DNA of 64,000 bases, from positions 496,001-560,000 of the forward strand of contig NZ_LUVZ01000012.1 in assembly GCF_001593385.1 (NCBI RefSeq), in the 5' to 3' direction. A program made the translations under genes and the position numbers. This stretch comes from Chryseobacterium cucumeris. GTDB taxonomy: Bacteria; Bacteroidota; Bacteroidia; Flavobacteriales; Weeksellaceae. Below the pieces are notes generated by a model that was not told where the DNA came from, did not search any database, and saw only the letters and a list, made by a program, of their open reading frames with translations. Positions 25,358 through 33,969 of the stretch are shown here, in pieces (the stretch's first letter is position 1; each line of letters begins with the position of its first letter).

Positions 25358-25657
25358 TTACGCTTCCGGAGGAGGGGAAAATATAGTAAGTAAAGGAGAA
25401 AGATGAAAAGAATCATCAATCAGAACAAAAGACACACCCTGAACATCTGTTTCTGAAAACTTCAGATAATCGAATACATCTAAAGGTTTCGGAATGGTCT
25501 TTTCGTAAACAATGAATGAGGATGGGTGAGAATGAGGCTCTTCTTCATTGATTATTATATTCGTTCTCGCAATATCCCAGCCCGCAACAGCAGCAATGCT
25601 TGGCAGTGCTGTAAAATTCAGAAAAAACGTTAATACAATAATACTCCAGAATTTCAT
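25358..25657 (-). CDS. Small secreted or periplasmic protein of unknown function
   Basis: 99-residue protein with a probable signal peptide (KFWSIIVLTFFLNFTALPSI, then AAVA). The mature part is about 76 residues, with the acidic-histidine stretch NEEEPHSHPSSF, a conserved-looking YEKTIPKPLDVFDYLKFSET, and a Pro-rich end FSPPPEA. There are no cysteines. It is placed between carbonic anhydrase 2 and the SulP transporter on the same strand, 21 bases after the former's stop. A role linked to anion or metal handling is possible from the neighbours and the His/Glu stretch, but I do not recognise the family. Confidence 0.65.
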   Translation of the reverse strand: MKFWSIIVLTFFLNFTALPSIAAVAGWDIARTNIIINEEEPHSHPSSFIVYEKTIPKPLDVFDYLKFSETDVQGVSFVLIDDSFHLSPLLTIFSPPPEA

Positions 25658-25678
25658 TTTACATTCTTTTTAGAAAAA

Positions 25679-26347
25679 CTAATTAGTCTTTCTGCTCATC
25701 ACCCAATCCGAACCTGTAAGATTATAGATCTTTTGGATGTCTTTTAAGATTTTCTCAAAATCAATCTCCAGATCAATGATTTTACCTGTTCTAAGGTCAA
25801 ATACCCAGCCGTGAACAATAGGATACTCTTCTAAAATGTATCTTTCCTGTACACAGGCCATTTTAATTACGTTGATGCACTGCTCCTGAACATTAAGTTC
25901 TACAAGTCTGTCATAACGCTTGTTTTCGTCCTGAATAGAATCCAGTTCTGCCTGATGTAATCTGTAAACATCACGGATGGTTCTCAACCATGGATTCAAT
26001 AATCCCAGATCCTGAGGAGTCATCGCTGCTTTTACACCACCACAGTTGTAATGTCCACAAACAATAATGTGTTTCACTTTCAGATGTTCTACAGCGTATT
26101 GAATAACTGCTGTGGAACTCATATCTAAAGTATTAACAACATTGGCAATGTTTCTGTAAACAAATACCTCTCCAGGTTTGGCTCCCATCAACTCTTCTGC
26201 GGTAGCTCTGCTATCTGAACATCCTATATAAAGATAATCCGGATGCTGAGTTTTAGCAAGTTCATGGAAGAAATTTGGATCTTCAGCTACTTTGGACTCT
26301 ACCCATTTTTTATTGTTTTCGAAAATAACCTTGTACGATTGTGACAT
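25679..26347 (-). CDS. can: Beta-carbonic anhydrase 2 (Can-like)
   Basis: 222-residue beta-carbonic anhydrase of the Can type. Cys43, Asp45 and Arg47 are in IGCSDSRATAE, and His99 and Cys102 in CGHYNCGG. Further family marks are GEVFVYRNIANVV, the VEHLKVKHIIVCGHY strand and the C-terminal VHGWVFDLRTGKIIDLEID. Cytoplasmic. It differs clearly from carbonic anhydrase 1, belonging to another subgroup, so the two are not a recent duplication. First gene of the minus-strand run that continues to the 99-residue protein, SulP and carbonic anhydrase 1. Confidence 0.94.
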   Translation of the reverse strand: MSQSYKVIFENNKKWVESKVAEDPNFFHELAKTQHPDYLYIGCSDSRATAEELMGAKPGEVFVYRNIANVVNTLDMSSTAVIQYAVEHLKVKHIIVCGHYNCGGVKAAMTPQDLGLLNPWLRTIRDVYRLHQAELDSIQDENKRYDRLVELNVQEQCINVIKMACVQERYILEEYPIVHGWVFDLRTGKIIDLEIDFEKILKDIQKIYNLTGSDWVMSRKTN

Positions 26348-26724
26348 AATTTTAAAATGTATAATTATTTATTTCGTTTAAATTATTTCCAAAATCAATA
26401 GACTAAATCAATAATTATGCAAAAATATACTTTTTGTTAAATAATAAATCACTTTTAACAAAGTTTAATATTAAAATATGCTTAAAATCATATCTAATAT
26501 TCCGATATGCTTTATCTTACAGCTATTGGGATCTATAAGGAAATCCAAACGTTTAAAAAACCAGGATAAAATTACGAAGTATAAATTAAAATTTATGGTT
26601 TGTGAATTAAAATATTCTTAATTATTTAGGTAGCCTCCATTGTTTCTTTTGAAATACTTAATAAAAAGACTTTGTGTATGCTAAAAAATGAATAATTTAA
26701 AGCTCTTATTAATCCCTCTATCTG
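26348..26724. other. Divergent intergenic region, AT-rich
   Basis: 377 bases between the divergent carbonic anhydrase and AraC-type genes. A possible -7 box for the carbonic anhydrase (TATTTTTG on the minus strand) lies at 26420-26427. I see no gene, and no convincing promoter for the AraC-type gene. Confidence 0.4.
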
Positions 26725-27849
26725 ATGCCTGATTTTGGTCTGCAATCTTTACCATCGGTATTCTATCTGGCAGGAGTCTTTATCGCCTGTTTCTCTTCAT
26801 TTCTGATTGTTGGAAAACGTAAAAAGATAACAGCTGATTATGTTCTGGCAGCCTGGTTTTTGGTGATAGGAATACATCTTATCTTATTTATTCTATTTTT
26901 TTCCGGAGGCTATATAAAGTTTCCTTATTTTCTGGGCTATGAAGTTATTTTTCCCTTTATTCATGGCCCAATGTTATATATTTATGTTCTCTGTGTTACA
27001 GGGAAAGTACCGGGAAAAAAGACCTGGCTGCTACATTTTGTTCCTGTTCTGATTGTCTTTTTCATGCTATTTAAACTATTGATGTTGTCACCATGGGAAA
27101 GACTTGCCATTTATCAAAGCGGAGGCAAACAATATCAATTAATAAGCAATGTTATCAAATACATGATGATATTATCAGGAGTATTATATATTGCATTAAG
27201 TTTTTTTGCTGTCAGAAAATATACGCAAGAGATTTCTGACCAATATTCAAATACAGAGAAGATAAATCTCAGCTGGCTCTATTATCTTATTGCTGGATTA
27301 GCTTTGATATGGGTTGCAGTGATCATTAGAAATGATATACTTATTTTTTTCATAGTTGTTCTGTTTATCGTAGCTGCTGCATATTTTGGCATCAGTCGTG
27401 TTGGAATTCTGAACTTGCCTGTAGCAGAAGGTATAGTAAATGAAAAAGAAACAAACGAAGAAACGGTAAAATATCAGAAGAATTCTCCCGGAGAAGATGT
27501 TATCATGGCTGTTTACGAAAAGCTTGTGAAGAAGATGGAGAAAGAAAAATTATATAAAGATCCCGAACTGAATCTGAATTATACTGCTGCCTTACTGGAG
27601 GTTCATCCTAATATCCTTTCTCAGGCAATTAATTCCATTGAAAATAAAAATTTTTATGATTATATTAATCGTCAGAGGATTGAAGAGTTTAAAAGGATTG
27701 CAGTACTTCCTGACAACGGAAAGTATACTATTCTTTCACTAGCTTTTGAGAGTGGCTTTAATTCTAAAACGTCATTTAACCGTAATTTTAAAAAATATAT
27801 GAACTGCTCACCCAGAGAATTTCTAAAAAGCCAAAGCATAGAGATTTAA
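26725..27849 (+). CDS. Membrane-anchored AraC-family transcriptional regulator
   Basis: 374-residue protein. The N-terminal ~235 residues hold about seven hydrophobic segments (YLAGVFIACFSSFLIV, YVLAAWFLVIGIHLILFILF and so on). A linker follows, and then an AraC-type double helix-turn-helix domain from about residue 280: LNLNYTAALLEVHPNILSQA, YINRQRIEEFKRI, and the second motif TILSLAFESGFNSKTSFNRN with the family signature F.K..G/CSP.EF (here NCSPREFLKS). This flavobacterial layout couples a membrane sensor part to DNA binding. It may control itself and the DUF2306 gene, with inverted repeats between them as possible sites. Confidence 0.88.
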   Translation: MPDFGLQSLPSVFYLAGVFIACFSSFLIVGKRKKITADYVLAAWFLVIGIHLILFILFFSGGYIKFPYFLGYEVIFPFIHGPMLYIYVLCVTGKVPGKKTWLLHFVPVLIVFFMLFKLLMLSPWERLAIYQSGGKQYQLISNVIKYMMILSGVLYIALSFFAVRKYTQEISDQYSNTEKINLSWLYYLIAGLALIWVAVIIRNDILIFFIVVLFIVAAAYFGISRVGILNLPVAEGIVNEKETNEETVKYQKNSPGEDVIMAVYEKLVKKMEKEKLYKDPELNLNYTAALLEVHPNILSQAINSIENKNFYDYINRQRIEEFKRIAVLPDNGKYTILSLAFESGFNSKTSFNRNFKKYMNCSPREFLKSQSIEI

Positions 27850-27880
27850 TATGGAATGATTTGCTGGTGAATTGGGCAAG

Positions 27881-27931
27881 ATGTTTATTTATAATGATTT
27901 ATAAACATGTTCCACCTTTCATTTTGGAACA
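27881..27931 (+). promoter_or_regulatory. Two adjacent inverted repeats, possible operator region
   Basis: First repeat ATGTTTAT at 27881-27888 with ATAAACAT at 27901-27908, spacer 12. Second repeat TGTTCCA at 27908-27914 with TGGAACA at 27925-27931, spacer 10. They abut in the short gap between the AraC-type gene and the DUF2306 gene. They could be regulator sites or RNA hairpins. Confidence 0.4.
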
Positions 27932-27979
27932 ATTGGACCTTTTATAATCCTCATTTTTACAGAAAAATAATCGGGTATT

Positions 27980-28585
27980 ATGAAAAAAATATTATTTGTG
28001 ATGATGGGAGTACTGGCATTACTGATTGGAGCTTATCCTCTTATTTATGCCTTCGTTGAATCTAAATATACTTTTCTGGGTTCGAAATCTCCTGAATTAC
28101 TCCACAGTATAATCTGGAAAACAGCATTTTTCATCCATATTACTTTCGGAGGGCTGGCTCTTTTTGTAGGCTGGCGTCAGTTTGGTCGTTCATTTCGGAC
28201 TCAATACATGAGAATCCACCGGAATATCGGAATGTTTTATGTAGTTGCCGTGACACTAAGTTCTGTTTCAGCTATTTATATGGGATTTTATGCCAATGGA
28301 GGGCTGGTTTCAGCGATGGGGTTTATCTGTTTAGGATTGATCTGGTTACTAACAACTCTTGCTGCCTTAGCAGAAATAAGGAAAGGAAATATTATCAGAC
28401 ATCAGCAACTGATGACTTATAGTTACGCCTGTACCTTTGCTGCAGTAACATTGAGATTATGGCTTCCCTTACTAAAAAATATTACAGGAGATCCCATGCT
28501 GTCTTATCTTGTCCTAGCATGGCTGTGCTGGATTCCAAATTTGTTAGTTGCTTATTTTATCAATAAAAAAACAGTTGCAATATAA
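27980..28585 (+). CDS. DUF2306 domain membrane protein
   Basis: 201-residue integral membrane protein with five to six hydrophobic segments: FVMMGVLALLIGAYPLIYAF, IIWKTAFFIHITFGGLALFV, IGMFYVVAVTLSSVSAIYMG, GFICLGLIWLLTTLAAL, and YLVLAWLCWIPNLLVAYFI. The pattern WRQFGRSFR...HRNIGMFYV and the later RHQQLMTYSYACTFAAVTLR match the DUF2306 family, where conserved His and Arg residues sit at membrane boundaries (cytochrome-like layout, role unknown). It follows the AraC-type regulator by 130 bases, so it is a likely target. Convergent with the next gene across 11 bases. Confidence 0.82.
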   Translation: MKKILFVMMGVLALLIGAYPLIYAFVESKYTFLGSKSPELLHSIIWKTAFFIHITFGGLALFVGWRQFGRSFRTQYMRIHRNIGMFYVVAVTLSSVSAIYMGFYANGGLVSAMGFICLGLIWLLTTLAALAEIRKGNIIRHQQLMTYSYACTFAAVTLRLWLPLLKNITGDPMLSYLVLAWLCWIPNLLVAYFINKKTVAI

Positions 28586-28596
28586 GAAAATAGGCT

Positions 28597-30090
28597 TTAC
28601 TCTGGCAGTGTGTTATACTCCATACTTTTCATTTCCAGGTTCAGGTATTTATTTCCTTCATTCTTATAATGTAGGGGCGTTTCAAGACCCATATATTTCA
28701 TAATCAGAGGGTAGATATAAGTGGTTTGGGTCTGCTTGGTTTCATGTCCTGTAATTCTATAGTTGGCAGGTACTTTATCTCCAAACCAAACAAAAAACGG
28801 TACCTGAGTAGATTCCTTAGAGTCTACATGCAATAATTTGTCACCTTGTATCTTAAGCCCATGATCTGAAGCATAGATGACTACGGAATTGGTATTTTTC
28901 AGCGTACTGAATATATTTTTGAAAACGTAGTCCGTGTATTTGATAGAGCTGTCATAGCAATTCAGATCACCGGAGTTCCAGTTAGAAGGAAGTCTGTTGC
29001 ATGGATTAGGGTGACTTCCCATAATATGAAGAACTACAAATTTATCTTCCTTCTTCTGAATAACTTTTTGAAGCTCAGGAACAATTACTTCATCATAGCC
29101 GTTTACCCACTTTTTATTTTTAGACATGGAAGCGATGGCTGTAATTCCTCTTGCGCTTGCCTGTGTACTCAGCCAGAAAGAATTGTATCCGCTTTGATTC
29201 GCCATATTAATGATATTATAGGATAGTTTATCATAACGATATCTGAATTCATCAGGATGGATACTGGACAACATCAGCGGGACACTCAGGTTGGTGATGC
29301 CGGCAGGAGAAATAGCATGGTCAAAAATCATCATATTTCCTGCCTGCTCATCCGTGTAAGGAGTTGTTTTCTTGTTATAGCCATATAATGACATGTTCTG
29401 CTTTCTCTCAGACTCTCCAATGATGAGAATTACATTTTCTATTCCTGGCTGTATTTTTTTGATATTAAAAACCGGAACATTCTTTTTTATTGCGTTGATA
29501 TCTCTCTGTATATTCAAAGCGGTATTGAAATCAGATAAATGATAGTATACATTCTTAATCATCCTGCCTCCTCCTTTATTACTTATATAGGTATGTTTAA
29601 GGTGATATCCGAATGGTAAAACAAGCCACAGTAATGCTATAATGATAAATTTAGCATCAACCTTAACTATATTTTTTTTAAGATAATCCACCGAGTACAT
29701 TACCATTCCCAGAAAAACGAAAAACAAAATGCCCGGAAGAATAAACATATAAGACATGCTCATCGCTTCATCCGGATTAGATTCCAGAATACTGATAGCC
29801 ATTCCTACATTAAATCCGGAATGATAAATAAGAAAACAGGATACCGATATCAGAAAGTTAATGCTTAATAATAAACAGAGAATAAAAGCAATTACAGACG
29901 TATACTTATTCTTAAAAAGCAATGCATTAAATACCAGAAACGAACAAAACATAATTCCATACTCAAAAATATTCCGGATACTGTCCATTTTTTCAGCTCC
30001 GAAAAGATTATCAAAGATGTAAGGGAATGAGATCAAAAAACCTGTCAGGTATATTATAATGAGAAGAATGGGAACTATCTTTTTGAACAT
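28597..30090 (-). CDS. Phosphoethanolamine transferase-like enzyme (EptA/CptA family)
   Basis: 497-residue inner-membrane enzyme. There are five hydrophobic segments up to about residue 165, then a periplasmic sulfatase-fold domain. Metal ligand Glu226 is in IIGESERKQNMSLYGY. The presumed nucleophile is Thr266 in SPAGITNLSVPLMLS. More metal ligands lie in HIMGSHPNP and YASDHGLK. The family moves phosphoethanolamine from phosphatidylethanolamine to lipid A, LPS core or other glycans. The motif set is closer to CptA-like core enzymes than to MCR/EptA, because the Cys of the MCR-type SCGTAT loop is absent. Target and any link to polymyxin resistance cannot be told from sequence. It sits next to the polysaccharide locus. 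Confidence 0.85.
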   Translation of the reverse strand: MFKKIVPILLIIIYLTGFLISFPYIFDNLFGAEKMDSIRNIFEYGIMFCSFLVFNALLFKNKYTSVIAFILCLLLSINFLISVSCFLIYHSGFNVGMAISILESNPDEAMSMSYMFILPGILFFVFLGMVMYSVDYLKKNIVKVDAKFIIIALLWLVLPFGYHLKHTYISNKGGGRMIKNVYYHLSDFNTALNIQRDINAIKKNVPVFNIKKIQPGIENVILIIGESERKQNMSLYGYNKKTTPYTDEQAGNMMIFDHAISPAGITNLSVPLMLSSIHPDEFRYRYDKLSYNIINMANQSGYNSFWLSTQASARGITAIASMSKNKKWVNGYDEVIVPELQKVIQKKEDKFVVLHIMGSHPNPCNRLPSNWNSGDLNCYDSSIKYTDYVFKNIFSTLKNTNSVVIYASDHGLKIQGDKLLHVDSKESTQVPFFVWFGDKVPANYRITGHETKQTQTTYIYPLIMKYMGLETPLHYKNEGNKYLNLEMKSMEYNTLPE

Positions 30091-30594
30091 GGGTGTATAT
30101 ATGTTTCTGTGCAGTTAAAATAAATTTTTATATTATCTTCTTTAAAGTTTTTCTGAATACGAGCCTGCGGAATATCAGAATCATGGAGTGCATGAAAAGA
30201 ATTAATATCAGATAATAATTCTTATATATTGCAGGTATTGTCAACTCAAAAAGAAACTTTTGAAGTTAAGTTGTTACAGTTTGTAGCGGTCGTTTTTCCG
30301 TATTATAGAGTTGACTGTATAGGTAGGAATGGAGAGAATTGAATTTGCATTTTTTTCATCAAAAATTATTTTTTTAATTAGTAATAAACTGGAGTTGTGT
30401 TTTTAATATTAAGCGATTTTTTTCAAAACAAGTTGTATCGAAGGATAGATGTCATCCGGATAATAAAATGGGATATTTTACATGAAATTGGATGATGGTG
30501 TATCCGTTTTATAATCAAACAATACAATTTTTTCAAATGTACACGAAATTACCGATAAATACAAGTAGAATTTTTATGATAACTGTTGGAGTTC
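30091..30594. other. Non-coding gap at the edge of the polysaccharide locus
   Basis: 504 AT-rich bases between the phosphoethanolamine transferase-like gene and the first acyltransferase of the glycan locus. It should hold the promoter of the former and the 3' end of the latter's transcript, but I see no clear -7 box or terminator, no tRNA and no decayed reading frame. Confidence 0.45.
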
Positions 30595-31149
30595 CTATAC
30601 TTTACGGTTGATATAATCCATCGTAGCATTGGCGGTAGGGATAATTTTAGCAGGGTTGCCTATGACAATAGAATTGGAAGGAACATCAAAATTGACATAA
30701 GAATTGGGAACAATCAGTACATTATTTCCAATAGTGATTCCTCCTACAATAACGGCATTGGTACCAATCCATACTTCATCACCAATAACCGGATATCCTT
30801 CATTTTTTCCACGGTTTTGTTGTCCTATCGTAACGCCATGGGCGATGTTGCAGTTTTTTCCGATCACTGTTTTAGGATTGATCACAAGGCTTCCAAAATG
30901 CCCCAAATAAAAACCTTCACCAATCTGAGTCTCAGGATAAATCTGAAAACCATATTTGATCTGATAATGTCTCAGGATAATCATCCAGAAAGTATTCAGA
31001 AGAGGGGTTTTCTGATACTTCTGTGCTTTTCTCAGAATGTAAACAAAGTGGAGATTGGGATTGATGCACTTTTTCCATATCTGAAAAGTGGAAAGCCATT
31101 TTCCGCTTTCCCGGTAAAAGTCTTTTTGAATGATTGAATAATCAGCCAT
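30595..31149 (-). CDS. Hexapeptide acetyltransferase, serine acetyltransferase-like
   Basis: 184 residues from ATG at 31149 (MADYSIIQKDFYRESGKW); an in-frame TTG two codons upstream is less likely. The C-terminal half is a left-handed beta-helix: IGEGFYLGHFGSLVINPKTV, IGKNCNIAHGVTIGQQN, GDEVWIGTNAVIVGG, IGNNVLIVPNSYVNFDVP. The order resembles the CysE/colanic-acid acetyltransferase group, with the catalytic His probably in NIAHGVTIG. In this locus it most likely O-acetylates a sugar of the polysaccharide rather than serine. Six bases separate it from the glycosyltransferase upstream, so they share a transcript. Confidence 0.82.
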   Translation of the reverse strand: MADYSIIQKDFYRESGKWLSTFQIWKKCINPNLHFVYILRKAQKYQKTPLLNTFWMIILRHYQIKYGFQIYPETQIGEGFYLGHFGSLVINPKTVIGKNCNIAHGVTIGQQNRGKNEGYPVIGDEVWIGTNAVIVGGITIGNNVLIVPNSYVNFDVPSNSIVIGNPAKIIPTANATMDYINRKV

Positions 31150-31160
31150 CGTCAATATTT

Positions 31161-32309
31161 TTATACTTCGTCAATTATTTTCTGAAGATGTTCCACAGAT
31201 TTTTCCAGAACAAACGGAAGCTCGGTTTCCGAAATTCGTTTTTTGTATTCTTCAGTGATATCTTTATCAATAAGAAACTTTTTCATTCCATCATAAATCC
31301 CTTCTTCGGAATTGGCAGTGATATTGCCCAGTTTTCCATCCTGCAGAAGATCCCTGATGCCGGAAATATCCGTTGCAGAAATAGGTTTATTGAGGATAAG
31401 TGCTTCAGCAATGATGGTGGGAAATCCTTCATGTCGTGAAGACATAATATAGAAATCCGCCTTTTTCATATAAGGGTAAGGATTACTGCTGAAACCAAGC
31501 ATTTTTGCAGTATTCTGAAGACCAAGTTTATTGAGCTGATCCTGAATATTATTAAAATCATACCCGTCACCAATGATCAAAAGCTGATGTTTCAACCCTT
31601 CATCAATAAGTTTTTTATGCACATTAAGCAATCTGTCGTATCCTTTCTGAGGGTATACGGTTCCTACGGTTACAAAAGTGGGAAGATCATTGTTGAAAGG
31701 ATAGTCATTTACTTCACTGTCTGCCTTTCTTAATGTATCATCTTTGTCAATCGGATTGAAAATTTTAATCACAGATGCTTTTTCAGCTTCGTTTTTAGCC
31801 AAATCATGCATTCCTTCCTGAAGTTTATTGGAAATGACCAGAATTCTGTCAAACCTGAAAAACTGTCTGATCACTTCCGGAGTGTATTCTTTTAAATTGA
31901 AAATATCATTCTGTACCCAGATAATCTTTTTCGAATCTTTTTGAGGGCTGGAGAGAATTTCCTGATGCATCGCATGGATGGCAGCAATCTCTACATCATA
32001 TTTTTTATTCTTTAAAATAAATTTATAGAGAAGGGAAGGGAACCAAAGAAACATTTTCTGATAAAGAACCCTGTAGGCTTTCACAGGAATGTCCTGCAGC
32101 CTGTTGGTGGTAATCATTTCTCCTTTCGTCAAATAGTACAGTGTTACCCATGACGGAACTTCTTTAATGTATAATCCTGAATAGAGATTTACCAGAAGAT
32201 CAACTTCATACTTATCGGCAGGCAGATTCTTCAAAAAGTTGATTAATACTTTCTCGGCACCACCATGACGCAATGAACCTATACGAATGAGGAGTTTTTT
32301 CTTTTTCAA
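31161..32309 (-). CDS. Glycosyltransferase, GT4 family
   Basis: 382 residues from a TTG start at 32309 (no nearby ATG). GT-B fold retaining glycosyltransferase: N-terminal RIGSLRHGGAEKVLINFL, donor-domain motif GTVYPQKGYDRLLNVH, GDGYDFNNI, and the E-x7-E-type segment SRHEGFPTIIAEALILN (about residues 305-322). Cytoplasmic, adds one sugar from a nucleotide-sugar donor to the growing glycan. It is a paralogue of the enzyme at 34963-36117, with the same GAEKVL/GVEKVL start and KPI.ATD/E segments. Donor and linkage cannot be told. Confidence 0.88.
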   Translation of the reverse strand: MKKKKLLIRIGSLRHGGAEKVLINFLKNLPADKYEVDLLVNLYSGLYIKEVPSWVTLYYLTKGEMITTNRLQDIPVKAYRVLYQKMFLWFPSLLYKFILKNKKYDVEIAAIHAMHQEILSSPQKDSKKIIWVQNDIFNLKEYTPEVIRQFFRFDRILVISNKLQEGMHDLAKNEAEKASVIKIFNPIDKDDTLRKADSEVNDYPFNNDLPTFVTVGTVYPQKGYDRLLNVHKKLIDEGLKHQLLIIGDGYDFNNIQDQLNKLGLQNTAKMLGFSSNPYPYMKKADFYIMSSRHEGFPTIIAEALILNKPISATDISGIRDLLQDGKLGNITANSEEGIYDGMKKFLIDKDITEEYKKRISETELPFVLEKSVEHLQKIIDEV

Positions 32310-32346
32310 TTTGTTTTTTTCTATTTTATGATTTTACAAGATAAAT

Positions 32347-32916
32347 TTATTTAATTTTTCTTGCTTTTTTATACTTGTGAGGAAGATTTTCTTTGATATA
32401 GGCATCCAGTTTTTTTCTGTCTTTCTCCAGTTCACGGGGATATTCCGGGTTATTTTTAAGAACAATATCACCATAATCTTCAATCGTGCATAAGAACTGG
32501 GCCGGGTTTCCAATAAAAACTGTGTTATCCGGCATCGATTGTGACAACACAGAGTTTGCCCCTAAAATACAGTTGTTTCCAATCTGGACATCCTGCATAA
32601 TCACACAATTAAGCCCGATGGTGCAGTTGTTTCCTATTTTTATTCTTCCCAGTATTCTTGCATCTTCATACCCAGGAAGTTTTCTGAGCAGAGTAGTTGT
32701 TCCACCGTGGTTGACAAACCGTACATCTCCAGCGATGTTCACATTATCGCCAATTTCGATAAGGTACGGTTCAGTTCCGAAATACACTTTATCGGGCATA
32801 TTAAAGTTTTTTCCTACTTTCATCCCTCTATATTTAGCCACTTCAAGACTGCCTCTGTTCAAAAAAGTATGATAGAGGGAGTCTATTTTTAATAGGATTC
32901 TGAATATAAAAATCAT
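32347..32916 (-). CDS. Hexapeptide acyltransferase (maltose/galactoside acetyltransferase-like)
   Basis: 189 residues from ATG at 32916, one codon inside an in-frame GTG. Left-handed beta-helix with repeats IEIGDNVNIAGDVRFVNHGG, IKIGNNCTIGLNCVIMQDVQ, IGNNCILGANSVLSQS, followed by FIGNPAQFLCT and a lysine-rich tail. The catalytic His is probably in FVNHGG. Sugar O- or N-acyl transfer is expected. It is divergent, with only 53 bases between starts, from the KAS III-ACP-SDR cassette, which makes it one candidate to use the acyl group made there. Confidence 0.82.
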   Translation of the reverse strand: MIFIFRILLKIDSLYHTFLNRGSLEVAKYRGMKVGKNFNMPDKVYFGTEPYLIEIGDNVNIAGDVRFVNHGGTTTLLRKLPGYEDARILGRIKIGNNCTIGLNCVIMQDVQIGNNCILGANSVLSQSMPDNTVFIGNPAQFLCTIEDYGDIVLKNNPEYPRELEKDRKKLDAYIKENLPHKYKKARKIK

Positions 32917-32939
32917 CACAAGTGTAAATTTGTTTTCGT

Positions 32940-32947
32940 TACTTTTG
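32940..32947 (+). promoter_or_regulatory. -7 box of the KAS III-ACP-SDR cassette
   Basis: TACTTTTG, a TAnnTTTG match, 22 bases before the ATG at 32970, in the 53-base gap between divergent genes. Confidence 0.6.
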
Positions 32948-32969
32948 CAAAGAAAGAGAATTTATTAAT

Positions 32970-33941
32970 ATGATGAAAATTTCAAAAATAGAATATTATC
33001 TGCCTCAGCAGGTACTAACTAATGAGGACCTTGAAAAGCAGTTCCCTGAATGGAGCTCCGAACGTATCCAGGAGAAAGTAGGTATTTCCCAACGCCACAT
33101 TTCTTCTGACAGCGAAACCGTACTGGATATGGCTGTGCAATCTTCAGAAAAAATTTTCGAGAACTATGACAGGAACAAAGTAGATTTTATTTTATTCTGT
33201 ACCCAGAGTCCGGAGTATTTCCTTCCTACAACGGCCTGTATTTTGCAGGACAGATTGGGGCTTAGGAAAAATATCGGAGCTATAGATTTTAACCTTGGCT
33301 GTTCAGGATTCGTATATGGGTTAGCTTTTGCAAAAGGACTGATTGCCGGTGGAATTGCAAAGAGTATTCTTTTGGTTACTTCAGAAACGTATACCAAGCA
33401 TATTCATCCTGATGATAAAGGAAACCGAAGTATATTTGGTGATGCCTCCGCCTCTGCTATTATTGAAAAATCTGAAGGTAACGATTATCAGTTCTGCCTG
33501 GGAACAGACGGAAGCGGTGCAGAAAATCTTATGGTGAAAAAAGGAGCTTTTAAAAAAGACTTCGAACTGAATCCAGAACACGAATTCGGCCCCGAAAATA
33601 TTTATATGAATGGCCCTGAAATTTTTAATTTTACGATTGAAAATATTCCGGGACTGGTAAAAGAAACATTGGAAGTTAACAGTATGACCATGGATGATAT
33701 CGATCATTTTGTTTTTCACCAGGCCAATTCCTTTATGCTGAATTATTTAAGAAAGAAAACAAAAATACCCGCAGAAAAGTTTTATATTGACATGGAAAAA
33801 ACCGGGAATACTGTTTCTGCAACAATTCCTATTGCTATTAAAAATATGATGGATAAAGGAATGCTGAAACAAGGAGATAAGGTTTTAATGGCAGGATTTG
33901 GAGTTGGATATTCATGGGGAGCCACCATAATGGAAATTTAA
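32970..33941 (+). CDS. 3-oxoacyl-ACP synthase III-like (KAS III/FabH family)
   Basis: 323-residue beta-ketoacyl-ACP synthase III-type enzyme with the complete catalytic triad: Cys111 (FNLGCSGFVYGL), His250 (FVFHQAN) and Asn280 (KTGNTVSATIP). The E. coli FabH residues are Cys112, His244 and Asn274. It condenses an acyl-CoA starter with malonyl-ACP. A housekeeping FabH would normally sit with plsX and rpmF; this one is in a polysaccharide locus and is followed at once by its own acyl carrier protein and a reductase. I infer a dedicated pathway making a short 3-hydroxyacyl chain for glycan acylation. A second ATG directly after the first is possible as start. Confidence 0.9.
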   Translation: MMKISKIEYYLPQQVLTNEDLEKQFPEWSSERIQEKVGISQRHISSDSETVLDMAVQSSEKIFENYDRNKVDFILFCTQSPEYFLPTTACILQDRLGLRKNIGAIDFNLGCSGFVYGLAFAKGLIAGGIAKSILLVTSETYTKHIHPDDKGNRSIFGDASASAIIEKSEGNDYQFCLGTDGSGAENLMVKKGAFKKDFELNPEHEFGPENIYMNGPEIFNFTIENIPGLVKETLEVNSMTMDDIDHFVFHQANSFMLNYLRKKTKIPAEKFYIDMEKTGNTVSATIPIAIKNMMDKGMLKQGDKVLMAGFGVGYSWGATIMEI

Positions 33942-33969
33942 AGAAAACAAACATTTAAAATTATAAAAT

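Noticed and set aside
28597..30090. MCR-type colistin resistance gene
   Set aside because: The family is shared, but the motif set is CptA-like and lacks the MCR/EptA loop Cys; resistance cannot be claimed.
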